A stretch of 64,000 bases of DNA from Tenacibaculum agarivorans (GCF_001936575.1 NZ_MSMP01000006.1:154542-218541), one strand, 5' to 3'. Counted from the stretch's first letter, positions 38,501-48,354 are shown. Notes: generated by a model not told the origin, from the sequence alone. Made by a program: numbers and translations.

Positions 38501-40788
38501 GCATTTGGGATTGTGCTCTAGGGATGATTGATATAAAAAACAATATGAAATTAACATCCTTAGTGATTTCTCAAAACAATTTAATATCCATTGATTTTGA
38601 AATGAATACCTTACTCGAAGAAATTTTCATCAATGAAAACCCAATAAAATCTGTAGATCTAAGTAAGGCCTCAAACCTTACAGCTTTTAGTGCAAAAGAT
38701 TGTGATTTATCGAATCTAAACATCAAAAATGATAATAATACGGATATTGTTTTTTTTGAGACTCGTGGTAACCCAAACCTCAACTGTATTTTAGTGGATG
38801 ACGCCGCAAATAGCACCACGAATTGGACAAATATAGATCCACATACAAGTTTTAGTACTACCGATTGTGAACCACCTGTTTTAACTTGTGCAAATGATAT
38901 CACTGTTGATAATGAGGCAGGACTCTGTGGAGCGACAATTATAATACCACAACCAGAAATAAGTGATAATTATTCTGTAGTAGCTGTAACTTCTCCAATA
39001 ACACGCTATAGATTTAGCGGTTTTAACAAAGCATTAAAAGATACACCTACTATAGTTAGTAATGCTACTATGCTTAACTCTGATGTGAGTCTAGAAATAA
39101 CCATGCGTGGAGCTCATGGTAAAAGAGGCAATTACTTTTTTCTTAAAGGACCAGATGATAGTACCATACTCAGAAACGATAATTTAGGGAATTGTACTGA
39201 AAATATTCGAACCGTAACAGTCTCCCAATCTGTTTGGAACAACTGGGTTACAACGTATGGTAGTGATTTAACTTTTACGTTAGTCAATAATTTTGGAATT
39301 AAAAGAGGTAATTGTAACAATTCATACTTTAGTTTAAAAGCTTATAGTGCTCAAGGTGGTTTAAGAGTGACCAACGATTATAATAACTCCAATGATGCCT
39401 CTGGTTTTTACCCTAATGGTACTACGGTAGTAAATTGGACGGCTACAGATGATGCTGGAAACACAACCACCTGTTCACAAACTATTATTGTACATGATAA
39501 AGAAGGTCCTCAGGTCGTGAGTTGCCCTTCAGATATCACTACAAACACTTGTGATGCAACTGTGATCTATGACATACCTAAAGCCGTTGATAATTGTGTA
39601 ACAGATTTGAGGCACATAGGTAGTTTCAATAATAAAAACTATTATGTATACGATACGCTTACTACTGCTGCCGAAGCATTTGATATTGCCGAGTCATATA
39701 ATGGGTTCGTTGTAACAGTTGACTCTCAAGAATTAAATGATTGGTTACGAAATACTATTAATGCCATTGAGGAAAGCAATATTTTTATAGGATATACAGA
39801 TCGTGCAGAAGAAAGAGTCTTTAAATGGCATAGCGGAAGTACTTCTGACTATAACAATTGGACTGGATCAGAACCTAATGATTTTCAGGGAGCTGAGGAT
39901 TATACCATAATGAAATCTAATGGAGATTGGAATGATGTAGGAGATACGTTTTCGGCAAAAGTGGTCATTGAAATTGCAGACGAATTTGCAATGGCTCAAG
40001 TTGCAGGATTACCAAGTGGTAGCGAGTTTCCTGTTGGAACAACAACCAATATTTTTGAAACTAGTGATGCAGCAGGCAACATAACCACTTGCAGTTTCGA
40101 CGTAACGGTGGAAGCTTGCTCAAACCTAACCTTATCGATAAAAACGTATTTACAAGGGGCAGCGGTAAATCCTAATGTTGGTGAAGAAACGTTGATGCGT
40201 GACGATTTACGTATAGCAAGTTTAATTCCAACTACTAGTCCATACCAAGATGACCTTAGCTGCGATACTTCAGTTTTTGATGTAACAGGTGAAGATGCCA
40301 TAGTTGATTGGGTTTGGGTAGAATTGAGAGATAAAGACAATCCTACCACAACTAGTTATGCTCGATCTGCCTTATTACAACGAGATGGTGATGTAGTAGA
40401 TGTTGATGGAATATCACCCTTGAGTTTTTCAACGGCAGATGATACGTATTACATCGCCATTCAACATCGTAATCATTTGGGTATACGTTCATCTAATCCT
40501 ATCACTTTTTCTCCTACAGAGAATAATAGTATTGACTTCACTAATAATTTTTCCACAATAGAAGGTGGATCCAATGCAATAGCAAATTTAGGAAATAGTA
40601 AGTATGCGCTAATCGCAGGAGATTTTGATGAAAATAGACAAGTCCAAAATATAGATACAAATGCTATTATTCAATTATTAGGAGTTTCTGGATACAATAA
40701 AGCAGATGTAAACATGAATGGTCAAGTACAAAATTCTGATATCAATAGTATTCTAAATACCAATATTGGTAAAGGAGAGCAATTTTAA
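35593..40788 (+). CDS. Secreted five-block LRR protein with HYR, jelly-roll-like and C-type-lectin-like domains
   Basis: 1731 residues: signal peptide MKKFYILVLQCFVGIAISHAQ and LRR blocks from about 21, 208, 390, 597 and 825. An HYR domain with a jelly-roll-like insert follows (about 1091-1300; SLEITMRGAHGKRGNYFFLK, then SGFYPNGTTVVNWTATDDAGN). A second HYR carries a C-type-lectin-like insert (about 1310-1505) with EPN near 1427 and WND near 1445, the calcium/sugar-site motifs; EPN is the mannose-type form in animal lectins. The two insert-bearing HYRs are in the opposite order to those in the 24557 protein. The C-terminal module (from about 1510) ends in two loops; the first has R for the invariant G (DFDENRQVQNID). 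Likely an extracellular carbohydrate-binding protein, cotranscribed with its neighbours. Confidence 0.88.
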   Translation: MKKFYILVLQCFVGIAISHAQYTSILDPAFEATLGFLGYDDISGDGQVPTANIINVTELVLNNTAISSLAGIEDFTGLISLEVSDNNISSIDVSKHTLLENLKIDNCNSLKIIVLGENNKLIDLSITGTLIEYLDLSSFEDLTEINVSNNNLSYLNVQTGTSEFINNFDAKNNANLSCILVDDATYSTNRWTDDIDATSSFSDTYCRYTAIPDANFEAELSDFDDIPNDGQVPTALIVDVTGLTINNKNINDLTGIEDFTALQTLIADRNNLKALDVSHNHSLRTLRVFRNDLETLVLGDIGLEILLAFENQLTELDFSQNTALRVVNIRDNQLSNLNIKNGNNTEVTGFFTTGNAGLTCITVDDAAYAQANFTSVDPQVTFNDVNCVEYTSIPDANFEAALGNLGYDDITGDGQVPTALIEVVTELEIGSQGISDLTGIEGFKALYDLRAENNNLTHLDFSNNPLLEELYLRNNPIATLDITGNPLLKSLLINTGTLSSIDVSNNSNLRYFEIENTNIELVNLSNSPDLQVVYVANNNLSSLNIKNGFNSNIEQSFFRTTGNPNLTCIAVDDTAYSTAHWANIDAQTTFTDEYCRYTQIPDAAFETALENLGLDDISGDGQVPTTLIETVTSLDASARGISNLTGIEAFAALQVLDVNDNRIDALDLSGNVQLTHLNASVNALDNLNIQGCKQLIELNASTNNLTELYLDTNTSLQVLEISNNPIVELNLSFTTDLITLNMKDCHDILELNLSANKALQNVNIENATSLQALSIKNGTNEIIQNFSTIGSANLFCVAVDDVGYSMPKWTNIDVLTEFTSGYCRYTEIPDAAFEAALGNLGYDDVPGTKQVPTALIENITMLNIDSKNIADLTGIEDFIALQELSARSNPFTEIALSNNANITSLDLFDVNLKSLDVKALIHLQNLSLSNNSISTIDLSENKLLEHVAIQNCVLFNEIDLFHNEALQELSIWDCALGMIDIKNNMKLTSLVISQNNLISIDFEMNTLLEEIFINENPIKSVDLSKASNLTAFSAKDCDLSNLNIKNDNNTDIVFFETRGNPNLNCILVDDAANSTTNWTNIDPHTSFSTTDCEPPVLTCANDITVDNEAGLCGATIIIPQPEISDNYSVVAVTSPITRYRFSGFNKALKDTPTIVSNATMLNSDVSLEITMRGAHGKRGNYFFLKGPDDSTILRNDNLGNCTENIRTVTVSQSVWNNWVTTYGSDLTFTLVNNFGIKRGNCNNSYFSLKAYSAQGGLRVTNDYNNSNDASGFYPNGTTVVNWTATDDAGNTTTCSQTIIVHDKEGPQVVSCPSDITTNTCDATVIYDIPKAVDNCVTDLRHIGSFNNKNYYVYDTLTTAAEAFDIAESYNGFVVTVDSQELNDWLRNTINAIEESNIFIGYTDRAEERVFKWHSGSTSDYNNWTGSEPNDFQGAEDYTIMKSNGDWNDVGDTFSAKVVIEIADEFAMAQVAGLPSGSEFPVGTTTNIFETSDAAGNITTCSFDVTVEACSNLTLSIKTYLQGAAVNPNVGEETLMRDDLRIASLIPTTSPYQDDLSCDTSVFDVTGEDAIVDWVWVELRDKDNPTTTSYARSALLQRDGDVVDVDGISPLSFSTADDTYYIAIQHRNHLGIRSSNPITFSPTENNSIDFTNNFSTIEGGSNAIANLGNSKYALIAGDFDENRQVQNIDTNAIIQLLGVSGYNKADVNMNGQVQNSDINSILNTNIGKGEQF
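36330..36690 (+). repeat. High-identity LRR block tract shared with 28080-28460
   Basis: Partner of the tract in the 24557 gene. Both encode (I/N)NDLTGIEDFTAL, DVSHNHSL(K/R)TL, NDLETLVLGDI and LEILLAFENQLTELDF with few DNA differences, whereas flanking blocks are much more diverged. Confidence 0.6.
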
Positions 40789-40802
40789 TTCACTAAAATA
40801 CG

Positions 40803-43800
40803 ATGAAAAATTTTTATATACTAGTATTACAATGCTTTGTAGGTGTTGCTATTAGCCATGCTCAATATACCGCTATTGCTGACCCCGCTTTTGAAGCTAC
40901 TTTAGGTTTCTTAGGTTATGATGATACACCAGCAGATGGACAAGTTCCTACTGCGAATATTATAAATGTAAAAGAACTGGTTCTTAACAATACATTCATT
41001 TCATCTTTAGCAGGGATAGAAGATTTTAGAGATCTTACCTCGCTAGAGGTGAGTGATACCAATATTGGTTCAATAGATGTTTCTACGCATACTCTTTTAG
41101 AAAACCTGAAGATTGACAACTGTAGTTCCTTAAAAACCATTGTTTTTGGTGAGAACAAGGAACTTATCGATCTGAGTATCACAGGAACATTGATAGAACA
41201 TTTAGACCTATCGCCACTTGAAAGTTTAACAGAAATAAATTTAAGTAGTAATAATCTATCTTATCTTAATGTACAAACTGGAACAAGTGAGTTTATCAAT
41301 AATTTTAACGCCACAAACAACCCGAATTTAAACTGTATTGTTGTTGATGGTTTGACGACCAGTTCCAATTGGGCAGATGGTGTAGATAATGGTGTTGTTT
41401 TTAGTGAAACTTATTGCCGTTATACAATAATACCAGATGTCAATTTTGAAGCGGAACTAGAAAGATTAGGTTATGATGATATTTCTGGTGATGGGCAAGT
41501 ACCCACAGCGCTTATTGCCAATATAGAGACTTTAGCTCTTATTAATCGAGGTATCAACGATCTTACAGGAATTCAAGATTTTACAGCGTTAAAAACACTA
41601 AGAGCAGATCGTAATAATATACAATCTTTAGATGTAAGCCATAACCTTAATTTGAGTACGCTGGTTGTCTTTGGAAATAATTTGAATACCTTGATATTGG
41701 GTGATATCTCTTTAGCCACTTTAAGGGCAGAAAATAATCAATTGACTAAACTGGACTTAAGACAAAATACGGCACTACAAAACATTAATTTGTCCAACAA
41801 TCTGTTAATCAATCTTAATATTAAAAATGACAATAATACTAACATTACAGGCCTTAACACTACCGGCAATGCTAGCTTAACCTGTATTACAGTAGATGAT
41901 ACGACCTATGCGCAAACCAATTTTACCTCCGTGGATGATCATGTGACCTTTAGCAACACAGCCTGTACCCAATACACCTATATTCCAGACGCTAATTTTG
42001 AGACTGCTTTAAGCACTTATGATGATATTTCTAGTGATCATCGTGTACCTACAGCAAATATAAGGACCGAACTATTTCTAAACATCGAACATTCAAACGT
42101 ATCAGATATAACAGGATTAGAGGACTTTAAAGCTTTAGTAGCGCTTTATGCAGATGGTAACACTATCAGTAATGCTGATTTTAGCCATAACCTGAATTTG
42201 ATAGAAATCGATTTAGCTGGAAGCCCTATTTCAAACTTGAATATTGAGAATAACACTAAATTGTTTTCTTTAATTTTAGATGGTTCACTTCTAACTACCT
42301 TAGATATAAGTGGCAATACTAAGTTGATTTTTTTACAAGTCAGAAATTCATCGCTTACTGAAATAGATTTGACCCATAATCCAGACTTACGACTCATCAA
42401 CTTAATAAATAACAACTTAACAAAGTTGAATGTAAAAAATGGGAACAATACAAAAATCACTAGAAATTCAAATTTTAATATTTCAAATAACCCCAACCTT
42501 ACTTGTGTATTTGTAGACGATGCAGCTTACAGTACTACCAATTGGACCAATATAGACTCGACCACTACCTTTAGAGATGGAAACTATTGTGAATATACTC
42601 AAGTACCAGATATTGCTTTTGAAACCGCTTTAGAAAACTTAGGCTATGATGATGTTTCAGGCGATGGACAAGTGCCTACCGCTAATATCGAAACAGTTAA
42701 GGTATTATTCATTCAAGATGCAAATATTTCAGATTTAACAGGAATAGAAGACTTTACTGCTCTAAAAGCAATCTTCGCTGAAGGTAATCATATTTTGGAA
42801 GCAGACTTTAGCAACAATTTAAATTTAGAAGACCTTGACTTAAGATTCAGTCCGTTACAAAGTTTAGATATTGAATCTAATATCAAATTGGTGCAATTAC
42901 TTTTAGACGGTTCAGTTTTCACTACTTTGAATTTGAGTAGACATACAGATCTACGATTTTTAACTGTCCGAAATTCATCGCTTACGGGAATGAATTTAAC
43001 TAATAATCCAAAAATAGAAATAGTTCGATTAGATAACAGTGATATCAGTTACTTGAATTTAAAAAATGGACATAATAACATTATTACTCATTTTAACACC
43101 ACAGGTACAGCAAACCTAACTTGTATTGCAGTAGATGATGTCAATTATAGCACCAACTTTTGGAAGGGTGTTGATCCAAATGATAGTTTTACTGATGAAT
43201 ACTGTCGTTACACCAGTATTCCAGATGCCAATTTTGAAGCAAGATTAGGGGTGTTGGATTATGACGATATCTCAGATGATGGTCAAGTACCTACAGCAAT
43301 CATTGAAAATGTAACCAATTTGCAATTAAGAGATCAAGGAATTACTGATATGACAGGTATCCAAGACTTTACATCATTAGAAGTCTTAAGCCTAATTGAC
43401 AATTCAGTAGACTCTTTAAACGTGAGCAATGCACCAAATTTACGTATACTACAATTACGTAACAATAGTGTCTCGACCATTGATCTCAGCAACAACCCAA
43501 ATCTGGTAAACCTACTTCTAGAAAATAATGGAGTAAAGAATATAGACCTCAGTAATAACCTAGCTATAGAAGAATTGTATTTGGCAGGAAATGAACTCAC
43601 CTCAGTAGATCTGAGTAGCCATACTGCACTCAAAATATTAGGTTTAGGTAGTAATAATTTGGTCAACTTAAATGTTAAAAACGGAAATAATGACAACATG
43701 ACCACGTTTGCTCTAGAAAACAACCCAAAGCTTACCTGTATTGCTGTAGACAATGTAAGCTATGCACAAAACAATTTTACTAGGGTTGATGATCATGTGA

Positions 43801-46800
43801 CTTTTAGTGATACCCCTTGTACCCAATACACCCATATTCCAGACGCTAATTTTGAGACTGCCTTAAGCGCTTATGATGATATTTCAAATGATAACCGTGT
43901 CCCTACAGCTAATATTGAAACTATAACAACTCTAGATATTCGAAGTAATAATATTACGGATCTAACAGGTATAGCAGCATTTACAGCATTAACAGAGTTA
44001 AGAGCAAATTTTAATCTACTTACTTCCATTGATATCAGGGCCAATACCGCTTTAGAAACATTATCTATAGGCAATAATAGTTTGACCCATATAGATGTTT
44101 CTAGTAATGTTAACTTAAAAAGTTTATCTGTCAATGATTTAGACCTATCCGCAGCAGGTATTGATATTTCTAATAATACGCAATTAACTCATTTTGATGC
44201 TGATAATAGTAAGCTAAGTGGTATAGATCTTTCTAACAATACAGCATTGATACATCTGGATCTAAGCGAAAATCCTCTGACGAGTTTAAACATTACAGAT
44301 TTATCAAACCTAGAAGATTTAATTCTATCCGATACCTCCATACCAACCATGGATTTCTCTAATAATAGTGCTCTTGATTCATTTACTTTTTCTAATACGA
44401 GTTTCACGAGTTTAAATCTCTCAGGACTGTCCAATCTAACTTTTATTGAAGGCTCAAGTAAAAACAACGAACTGTCTACGCTAATTCTTAGTGAGACTAC
44501 AGCCTTAAAAACCATACAATTGAGTAGAGGTAACATCAGCTCTTTAGACCTTAGCGACGCTATAAACCTTAACTTGTTAAGTATCAGCAACCATCAAATC
44601 CAAGACTTAGATTTAAGTAACAACACAGCACTAGAAACCATCCAGTTATCTAAAAACGATTTAGCTAGTTTAGATCTTAGAAATATTGATTTAACACAAG
44701 TTAAAAACTTAAATTTTAGTCAAAATCCAAACTTGAGTTGTGTCTCGGTAGATGATGTAGCCTATGCAAGAGTTAATTTTAGTTCGAATATTTCTTACAG
44801 TATTGGATGTGGTCAATATACCTATATCCCTGATAATCAATTTGAAGCAGCACTTTCTTTATTGGATGATATCCCAAATGACAACTATATCCCAACAGCA
44901 GGCATAGCAAATCTTACAAGTATTGATATTTCAAACAGTAATATTGTCGATCTAACGGGTATTGAAGATTTTGCTTCGTTAACCACATTGAATGCAAGTG
45001 GAAATGCGTTGAAAATTGTTGATTTTTCAGCAAATACGATTTTAAAAAATCTCAACCTTGAAAACAACCAAATCAATCTTATCAATTTTTCTAATTTGAG
45101 AAATCTTAAAAGTTTAGATGTCAGTGACAATGAACTTTTGTTGTTAACTCTTCGAAACAGTGTCAGTTTCGGCTTAACCGATTTTGATGCTACCAACAAC
45201 CCTAATTTAAAATGTATTATAGTCGATAGTGAGGCTTATGCTAATGCTGTTTTTACCAATATTGACAGTCAAACACGTTTTAGTGAAATTGCATGTAATC
45301 CTTATATCTCAATACCAGATACTGCTTTTGAAACAGCTTTAGAAAACTTGGGCTATGATGATATTAGCAATGACAATCAAATACCTTTGCTAAACATCTA
45401 TGACATTACTTCTTTAGATGTAGAAAACCAAGGAATTTCTGATCTTACAGGAATCGAATATTTTGCGAATCTTAAAGTACTCAATTGTTCTGAAAACCTT
45501 TTAAGTACCATCGACCTTTCGAGTAATTTAAAACTTGAAGATATTGATTGTGATAAAAACAGCTTCGTCAGCTTAGATTTTTCAAAAAACTTCAACCTTA
45601 TTAAGATAGATGCAGATCAAATGAGCAGTTTAACGTCTATCGATTTTACTGGATGTGAGTTTTTACAAAACGTAGAAATTGATGATAATAGCATCGAGTC
45701 CATTGACTTTACAACAAATACAAGCCTATATGTTTTCGATTTAGACAACAATAGCATTAGTACTATCGACTTGTCAAAAAATAGGTTACTCATAAGCGCT
45801 GACTTGAGTTACAATAGTATTTCAGACATAGATATCACAGAGAATACGCTTCTTAAGGTTTTTAATATAGAAGGTAATAGCATCAGTAGCATTGATTTTT
45901 CTAAAAATACGAGACTTATAGATATAGAAGTAGATAACACTCAGGTTGTCTCTCTTGATTTCACCAATAATCTTGAATTAAAGAGTGTAGATATTGATGA
46001 TAATCCGTTATTGACCTCAGTCGTTTTTGGTAATGCCAATGCGTTATCAGAGATATACGCTGACGTTACTGCCATTGAAACTATTGATGTTTCTATGTTA
46101 CCTTTGTTGCAAACATTAGATCTTGGAGACACAAACCTGAAGGCACTTGATATTTCTTCTAATCGAGCTTTAAGTGATCTCCGTGTCGATAATGCTGCTT
46201 TAGAACATTTAAATGTTAAGAATGGCTACAATAGTAGATTTACTAGGATGAACACCACTGGAAATCCAAATTTAAGTTGTATTCTGGTGGATGATATTGT
46301 CTATAGTACTAACAACTGGATCAATATTGATCCACAACATAGTTTTAGTGAAATTTCTTGTACAACTGATTTTTTTCTAGCTTTAAAAGTCTATTTACAA
46401 GGCGCATCTTTAAACCCAAATGTTGGTGAAGAAACCTTGATGCGTGATGATTTACGTGTGGGAGGATTAATCCCAACAACAAGTCCATATGCAGATGGGT
46501 TGACTTGTGATGCTTCAGTATTAAATACTACTGGGGATAATGCAATTGTGGATTGGATCTGGATAGAACTAAGTGATAAAAACAATCCTACTACAGTTAA
46601 TTACTCACGTTCTGCCTTAATACAACGTGATGGTGATATTGTAGATGTTGATGGAACATCCCTCTTAAGTTTTTCAACGATATTTAACAGTTATTACATT
46701 GCTGTTAAGCATCGTAATCATTTGAATATCCGTTCATCCAATCCTATTACTTTTTCTACTATTGAGAATAATAGTATTGATTTTACCAATACTATATCTT

Positions 46801-47033
46801 CAATTGAAGGGGGTTTGAATGCCATAGTAGATTTAGGAAACAGTAGGTATGCCTTAATTTCAGGAGATTTTGATGAAAATAAGCAAATCCAAAATACAGA
46901 TACAAATGCTATTATTCAATTATTAGGACTTTCTGGATATAATAAAGCGGATTTAAACATGAATGGGCAAGTGCAAAATTCTGATGTCAATACTATTCTA
47001 AATACCAATATTGGTAAAGGAGAGCAGTTTTAA
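40803..47033 (+). CDS. Secreted eight-block LRR protein with dockerin-like tail
   Basis: 2076 residues and the largest LRR array here: signal peptide MKNFYILVLQCFVGVAISHAQ and eight blocks from about 21, 207, 392, 599, 803, 1009, 1339 and 1501. The C-terminal module starts near 1854 (VYLQGASLNPNVGEETLMRD, PTTSPYADG, HRNHLNI). The first calcium loop has K for G (DFDENKQIQNTD), the second is intact, and the tail is GKGEQF. Blocks 6-8 are colinear with blocks 2-4 of the 12205 gene. Block 1 is nearly the same at DNA level as the first block of the genes at 35593 and 48474. No extra domains are present. Last gene of the 22 kb operon. Exported binding protein; ligand unknown. Confidence 0.88.
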   Translation: MKNFYILVLQCFVGVAISHAQYTAIADPAFEATLGFLGYDDTPADGQVPTANIINVKELVLNNTFISSLAGIEDFRDLTSLEVSDTNIGSIDVSTHTLLENLKIDNCSSLKTIVFGENKELIDLSITGTLIEHLDLSPLESLTEINLSSNNLSYLNVQTGTSEFINNFNATNNPNLNCIVVDGLTTSSNWADGVDNGVVFSETYCRYTIIPDVNFEAELERLGYDDISGDGQVPTALIANIETLALINRGINDLTGIQDFTALKTLRADRNNIQSLDVSHNLNLSTLVVFGNNLNTLILGDISLATLRAENNQLTKLDLRQNTALQNINLSNNLLINLNIKNDNNTNITGLNTTGNASLTCITVDDTTYAQTNFTSVDDHVTFSNTACTQYTYIPDANFETALSTYDDISSDHRVPTANIRTELFLNIEHSNVSDITGLEDFKALVALYADGNTISNADFSHNLNLIEIDLAGSPISNLNIENNTKLFSLILDGSLLTTLDISGNTKLIFLQVRNSSLTEIDLTHNPDLRLINLINNNLTKLNVKNGNNTKITRNSNFNISNNPNLTCVFVDDAAYSTTNWTNIDSTTTFRDGNYCEYTQVPDIAFETALENLGYDDVSGDGQVPTANIETVKVLFIQDANISDLTGIEDFTALKAIFAEGNHILEADFSNNLNLEDLDLRFSPLQSLDIESNIKLVQLLLDGSVFTTLNLSRHTDLRFLTVRNSSLTGMNLTNNPKIEIVRLDNSDISYLNLKNGHNNIITHFNTTGTANLTCIAVDDVNYSTNFWKGVDPNDSFTDEYCRYTSIPDANFEARLGVLDYDDISDDGQVPTAIIENVTNLQLRDQGITDMTGIQDFTSLEVLSLIDNSVDSLNVSNAPNLRILQLRNNSVSTIDLSNNPNLVNLLLENNGVKNIDLSNNLAIEELYLAGNELTSVDLSSHTALKILGLGSNNLVNLNVKNGNNDNMTTFALENNPKLTCIAVDNVSYAQNNFTRVDDHVTFSDTPCTQYTHIPDANFETALSAYDDISNDNRVPTANIETITTLDIRSNNITDLTGIAAFTALTELRANFNLLTSIDIRANTALETLSIGNNSLTHIDVSSNVNLKSLSVNDLDLSAAGIDISNNTQLTHFDADNSKLSGIDLSNNTALIHLDLSENPLTSLNITDLSNLEDLILSDTSIPTMDFSNNSALDSFTFSNTSFTSLNLSGLSNLTFIEGSSKNNELSTLILSETTALKTIQLSRGNISSLDLSDAINLNLLSISNHQIQDLDLSNNTALETIQLSKNDLASLDLRNIDLTQVKNLNFSQNPNLSCVSVDDVAYARVNFSSNISYSIGCGQYTYIPDNQFEAALSLLDDIPNDNYIPTAGIANLTSIDISNSNIVDLTGIEDFASLTTLNASGNALKIVDFSANTILKNLNLENNQINLINFSNLRNLKSLDVSDNELLLLTLRNSVSFGLTDFDATNNPNLKCIIVDSEAYANAVFTNIDSQTRFSEIACNPYISIPDTAFETALENLGYDDISNDNQIPLLNIYDITSLDVENQGISDLTGIEYFANLKVLNCSENLLSTIDLSSNLKLEDIDCDKNSFVSLDFSKNFNLIKIDADQMSSLTSIDFTGCEFLQNVEIDDNSIESIDFTTNTSLYVFDLDNNSISTIDLSKNRLLISADLSYNSISDIDITENTLLKVFNIEGNSISSIDFSKNTRLIDIEVDNTQVVSLDFTNNLELKSVDIDDNPLLTSVVFGNANALSEIYADVTAIETIDVSMLPLLQTLDLGDTNLKALDISSNRALSDLRVDNAALEHLNVKNGYNSRFTRMNTTGNPNLSCILVDDIVYSTNNWINIDPQHSFSEISCTTDFFLALKVYLQGASLNPNVGEETLMRDDLRVGGLIPTTSPYADGLTCDASVLNTTGDNAIVDWIWIELSDKNNPTTVNYSRSALIQRDGDIVDVDGTSLLSFSTIFNSYYIAVKHRNHLNIRSSNPITFSTIENNSIDFTNTISSIEGGLNAIVDLGNSRYALISGDFDENKQIQNTDTNAIIQLLGLSGYNKADLNMNGQVQNSDVNTILNTNIGKGEQF
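43827..46361 (+). repeat. Three-block coding segment, partner of 13756-16284
   Basis: 845 residues aligned end to end with 843 residues in the 12205 gene, block by block. It includes the unusual cap YSIGC and the same DCDKN, DIDDNPLLT and TAIETIDVS landmarks. The rest of the two proteins is not specially related, so the segment moved or duplicated as a unit. Confidence 0.75.
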
Positions 47034-47049
47034 AAATAAATTCCAATTC

Positions 47050-47169
47050 ACGTGAATCTTGTTTAATGATAATAGTGTCACTTCGATTTTACTGGTGATT
47101 GAGTTTATCGAAATCAAAAGTAAAATCACTCAAATTGACAAGAGTTTACTTGTAATTCAAGATTCACGT
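47050..47169. repeat. 120-base palindromic element in the intergenic region
   Basis: Outer arms ACGTGAATCTTG (47050-47061) and CAAGATTCACGT (47158-47169) are perfect 12-bp complements. Inner arms TGTCA/TGACA (47076-47080, 47136-47140) and GATTTTACT/AGTAAAATC (47085-47093, 47119-47127) also pair. A T run follows. It could act as a terminator for the LRR operon or be a folded mobile repeat. The motif GTCACTTCGAT also occurs at 22814. Confidence 0.6.
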
Positions 47170-47191
47170 TTTTTATTAAATTTTTTATCAA

Positions 47192-48235
47192 ATGAAAAAA
47201 ATAGTTATTCTTTTAGTAATCATACTTGCCAAAAATGGTAATGCTCAACTTACAGATATCGTTACGGGACTAAATAAACCTGGTTCTATAGCAATTCACG
47301 GTAATACGATGTACATAGGAGAGCGTGATAAAGTAGTTAAGATTGATCTAACGGATCCTAACCCTACACCAATGGATGTGCTTACAGGGTTTGATGGAGG
47401 TGTTCATCTTTTAGTTCATAAAAATGAGTTATTTGTTGCGATGTATAGGGCAGGTAAAGTTGTGAAATTAGATCTTTCCAATACTAATCCAGTTCCTGTA
47501 GATGTAGTTGATAAAGTATTTGGTGCTAATGGACTGGCTATAAAAGGGAATTATTTGTACATCGCAGAATCTACAGGAGATAAAATCTCTAGAATAGATT
47601 TGAGAGAAGTAAATCCAGTGGCTACAGATATTATAACAGGAGTAGATTTTCCAAATGCTTTATTGATAAAAGACAATGACCTATATTTTATACAAGTGGA
47701 CGACAATAAAATTTCAAAGATAGATCTTTCAGAAACGAATCCAACACCTACAGATATCATCACAGATCTAGATACTCCTTCTTTGGGTTTACTCTTTATT
47801 GAGGGTGAACTGTATTTTTCTCAATATGGAGGTGATAAAATATCCAAAATTAATAGTAATGCTATCAATCCAATCGTTACGGATGTTATTACTGATTTAA
47901 ATGGACCATCGCAATTATTGTATGTAAATAACGAACTCTTTATTGCTGTTTTACTAGAAGGAAGAATAGCTAAAATTAGCAATGCTGTATTATCTGTAGA
48001 GGACATTGATAGCAATCAAGATCAATCCATACGTTTATACCCAAACCCTACTACGGACTTTATCACAATAACAGGACTAAAAAGTGAACAAAAAGGTACT
48101 TTATATGATGTGTTAGGAAAAAAGATGATGAGCACTACCGTTCAAAATAGTACTCTAGATGTACAAGATTTACAAAAAGGGATGTATTATTTGGTTCTTG
48201 CAAATGGGTGGTCTCAAAGAATACTAAAGAAGTAA
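47192..48235 (+). CDS. Secreted six-bladed beta-propeller protein with T9SS sorting tail
   Basis: 347 residues. The signal peptide MKKIVILLVIILAKNGNAQ is followed by about six repeats of roughly 43 residues (KIDLSxxNPxPxDVITxLxxPxxLLxxxNxLYxA), typical of NHL/SMP-30-like beta-propellers. Residues from about 272 form a type A T9SS C-terminal domain (LYPNPTTDFITI, LYDVLGKKM, DVQDLQKGMYYLVL, ending ILKK). The T9SS tail predicts export across the outer membrane and surface attachment or release. It is the only gene in the window with a recognisable T9SS tail, and it lacks the LRR family module. No catalytic residues can be assigned, so a binding or scaffold role is as likely as an enzymatic one. 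Confidence 0.87.
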   Translation: MKKIVILLVIILAKNGNAQLTDIVTGLNKPGSIAIHGNTMYIGERDKVVKIDLTDPNPTPMDVLTGFDGGVHLLVHKNELFVAMYRAGKVVKLDLSNTNPVPVDVVDKVFGANGLAIKGNYLYIAESTGDKISRIDLREVNPVATDIITGVDFPNALLIKDNDLYFIQVDDNKISKIDLSETNPTPTDIITDLDTPSLGLLFIEGELYFSQYGGDKISKINSNAINPIVTDVITDLNGPSQLLYVNNELFIAVLLEGRIAKISNAVLSVEDIDSNQDQSIRLYPNPTTDFITITGLKSEQKGTLYDVLGKKMMSTTVQNSTLDVQDLQKGMYYLVLANGWSQRILKK

Positions 48236-48285
48236 TTGCTCAATAATTTCTTTTAGAGTATGTTAAAACCCTTTATTATACTGGA

Positions 48286-48354
48286 TTTTAACAAAATGCT
48301 AAAGTTTTGTAAAACCCTATTTTTTTTCTTCTCAAACCGATTTGTAAATATTTG
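48286..48354 (+). promoter_or_regulatory. Box B promoter (copy 2) of the 48474 LRR gene
   Basis: TTTTAACAA (48286) - 12 bases - TTGTAAAA (48307), ACCCTAT and T tract, -33-like TTTC (48325), 20 bases, TATTTG (48349-48354). Both inverted-repeat arms and the 12-base gap are kept as in the other B boxes. The leader to the ATG is about 120 bases. Confidence 0.6.

Noticed and set aside
47059..47241. 60-codon frame overlapping the start of the beta-propeller gene
   Set aside because: It runs through the palindromic element and out of frame into a clear signal-peptide gene.
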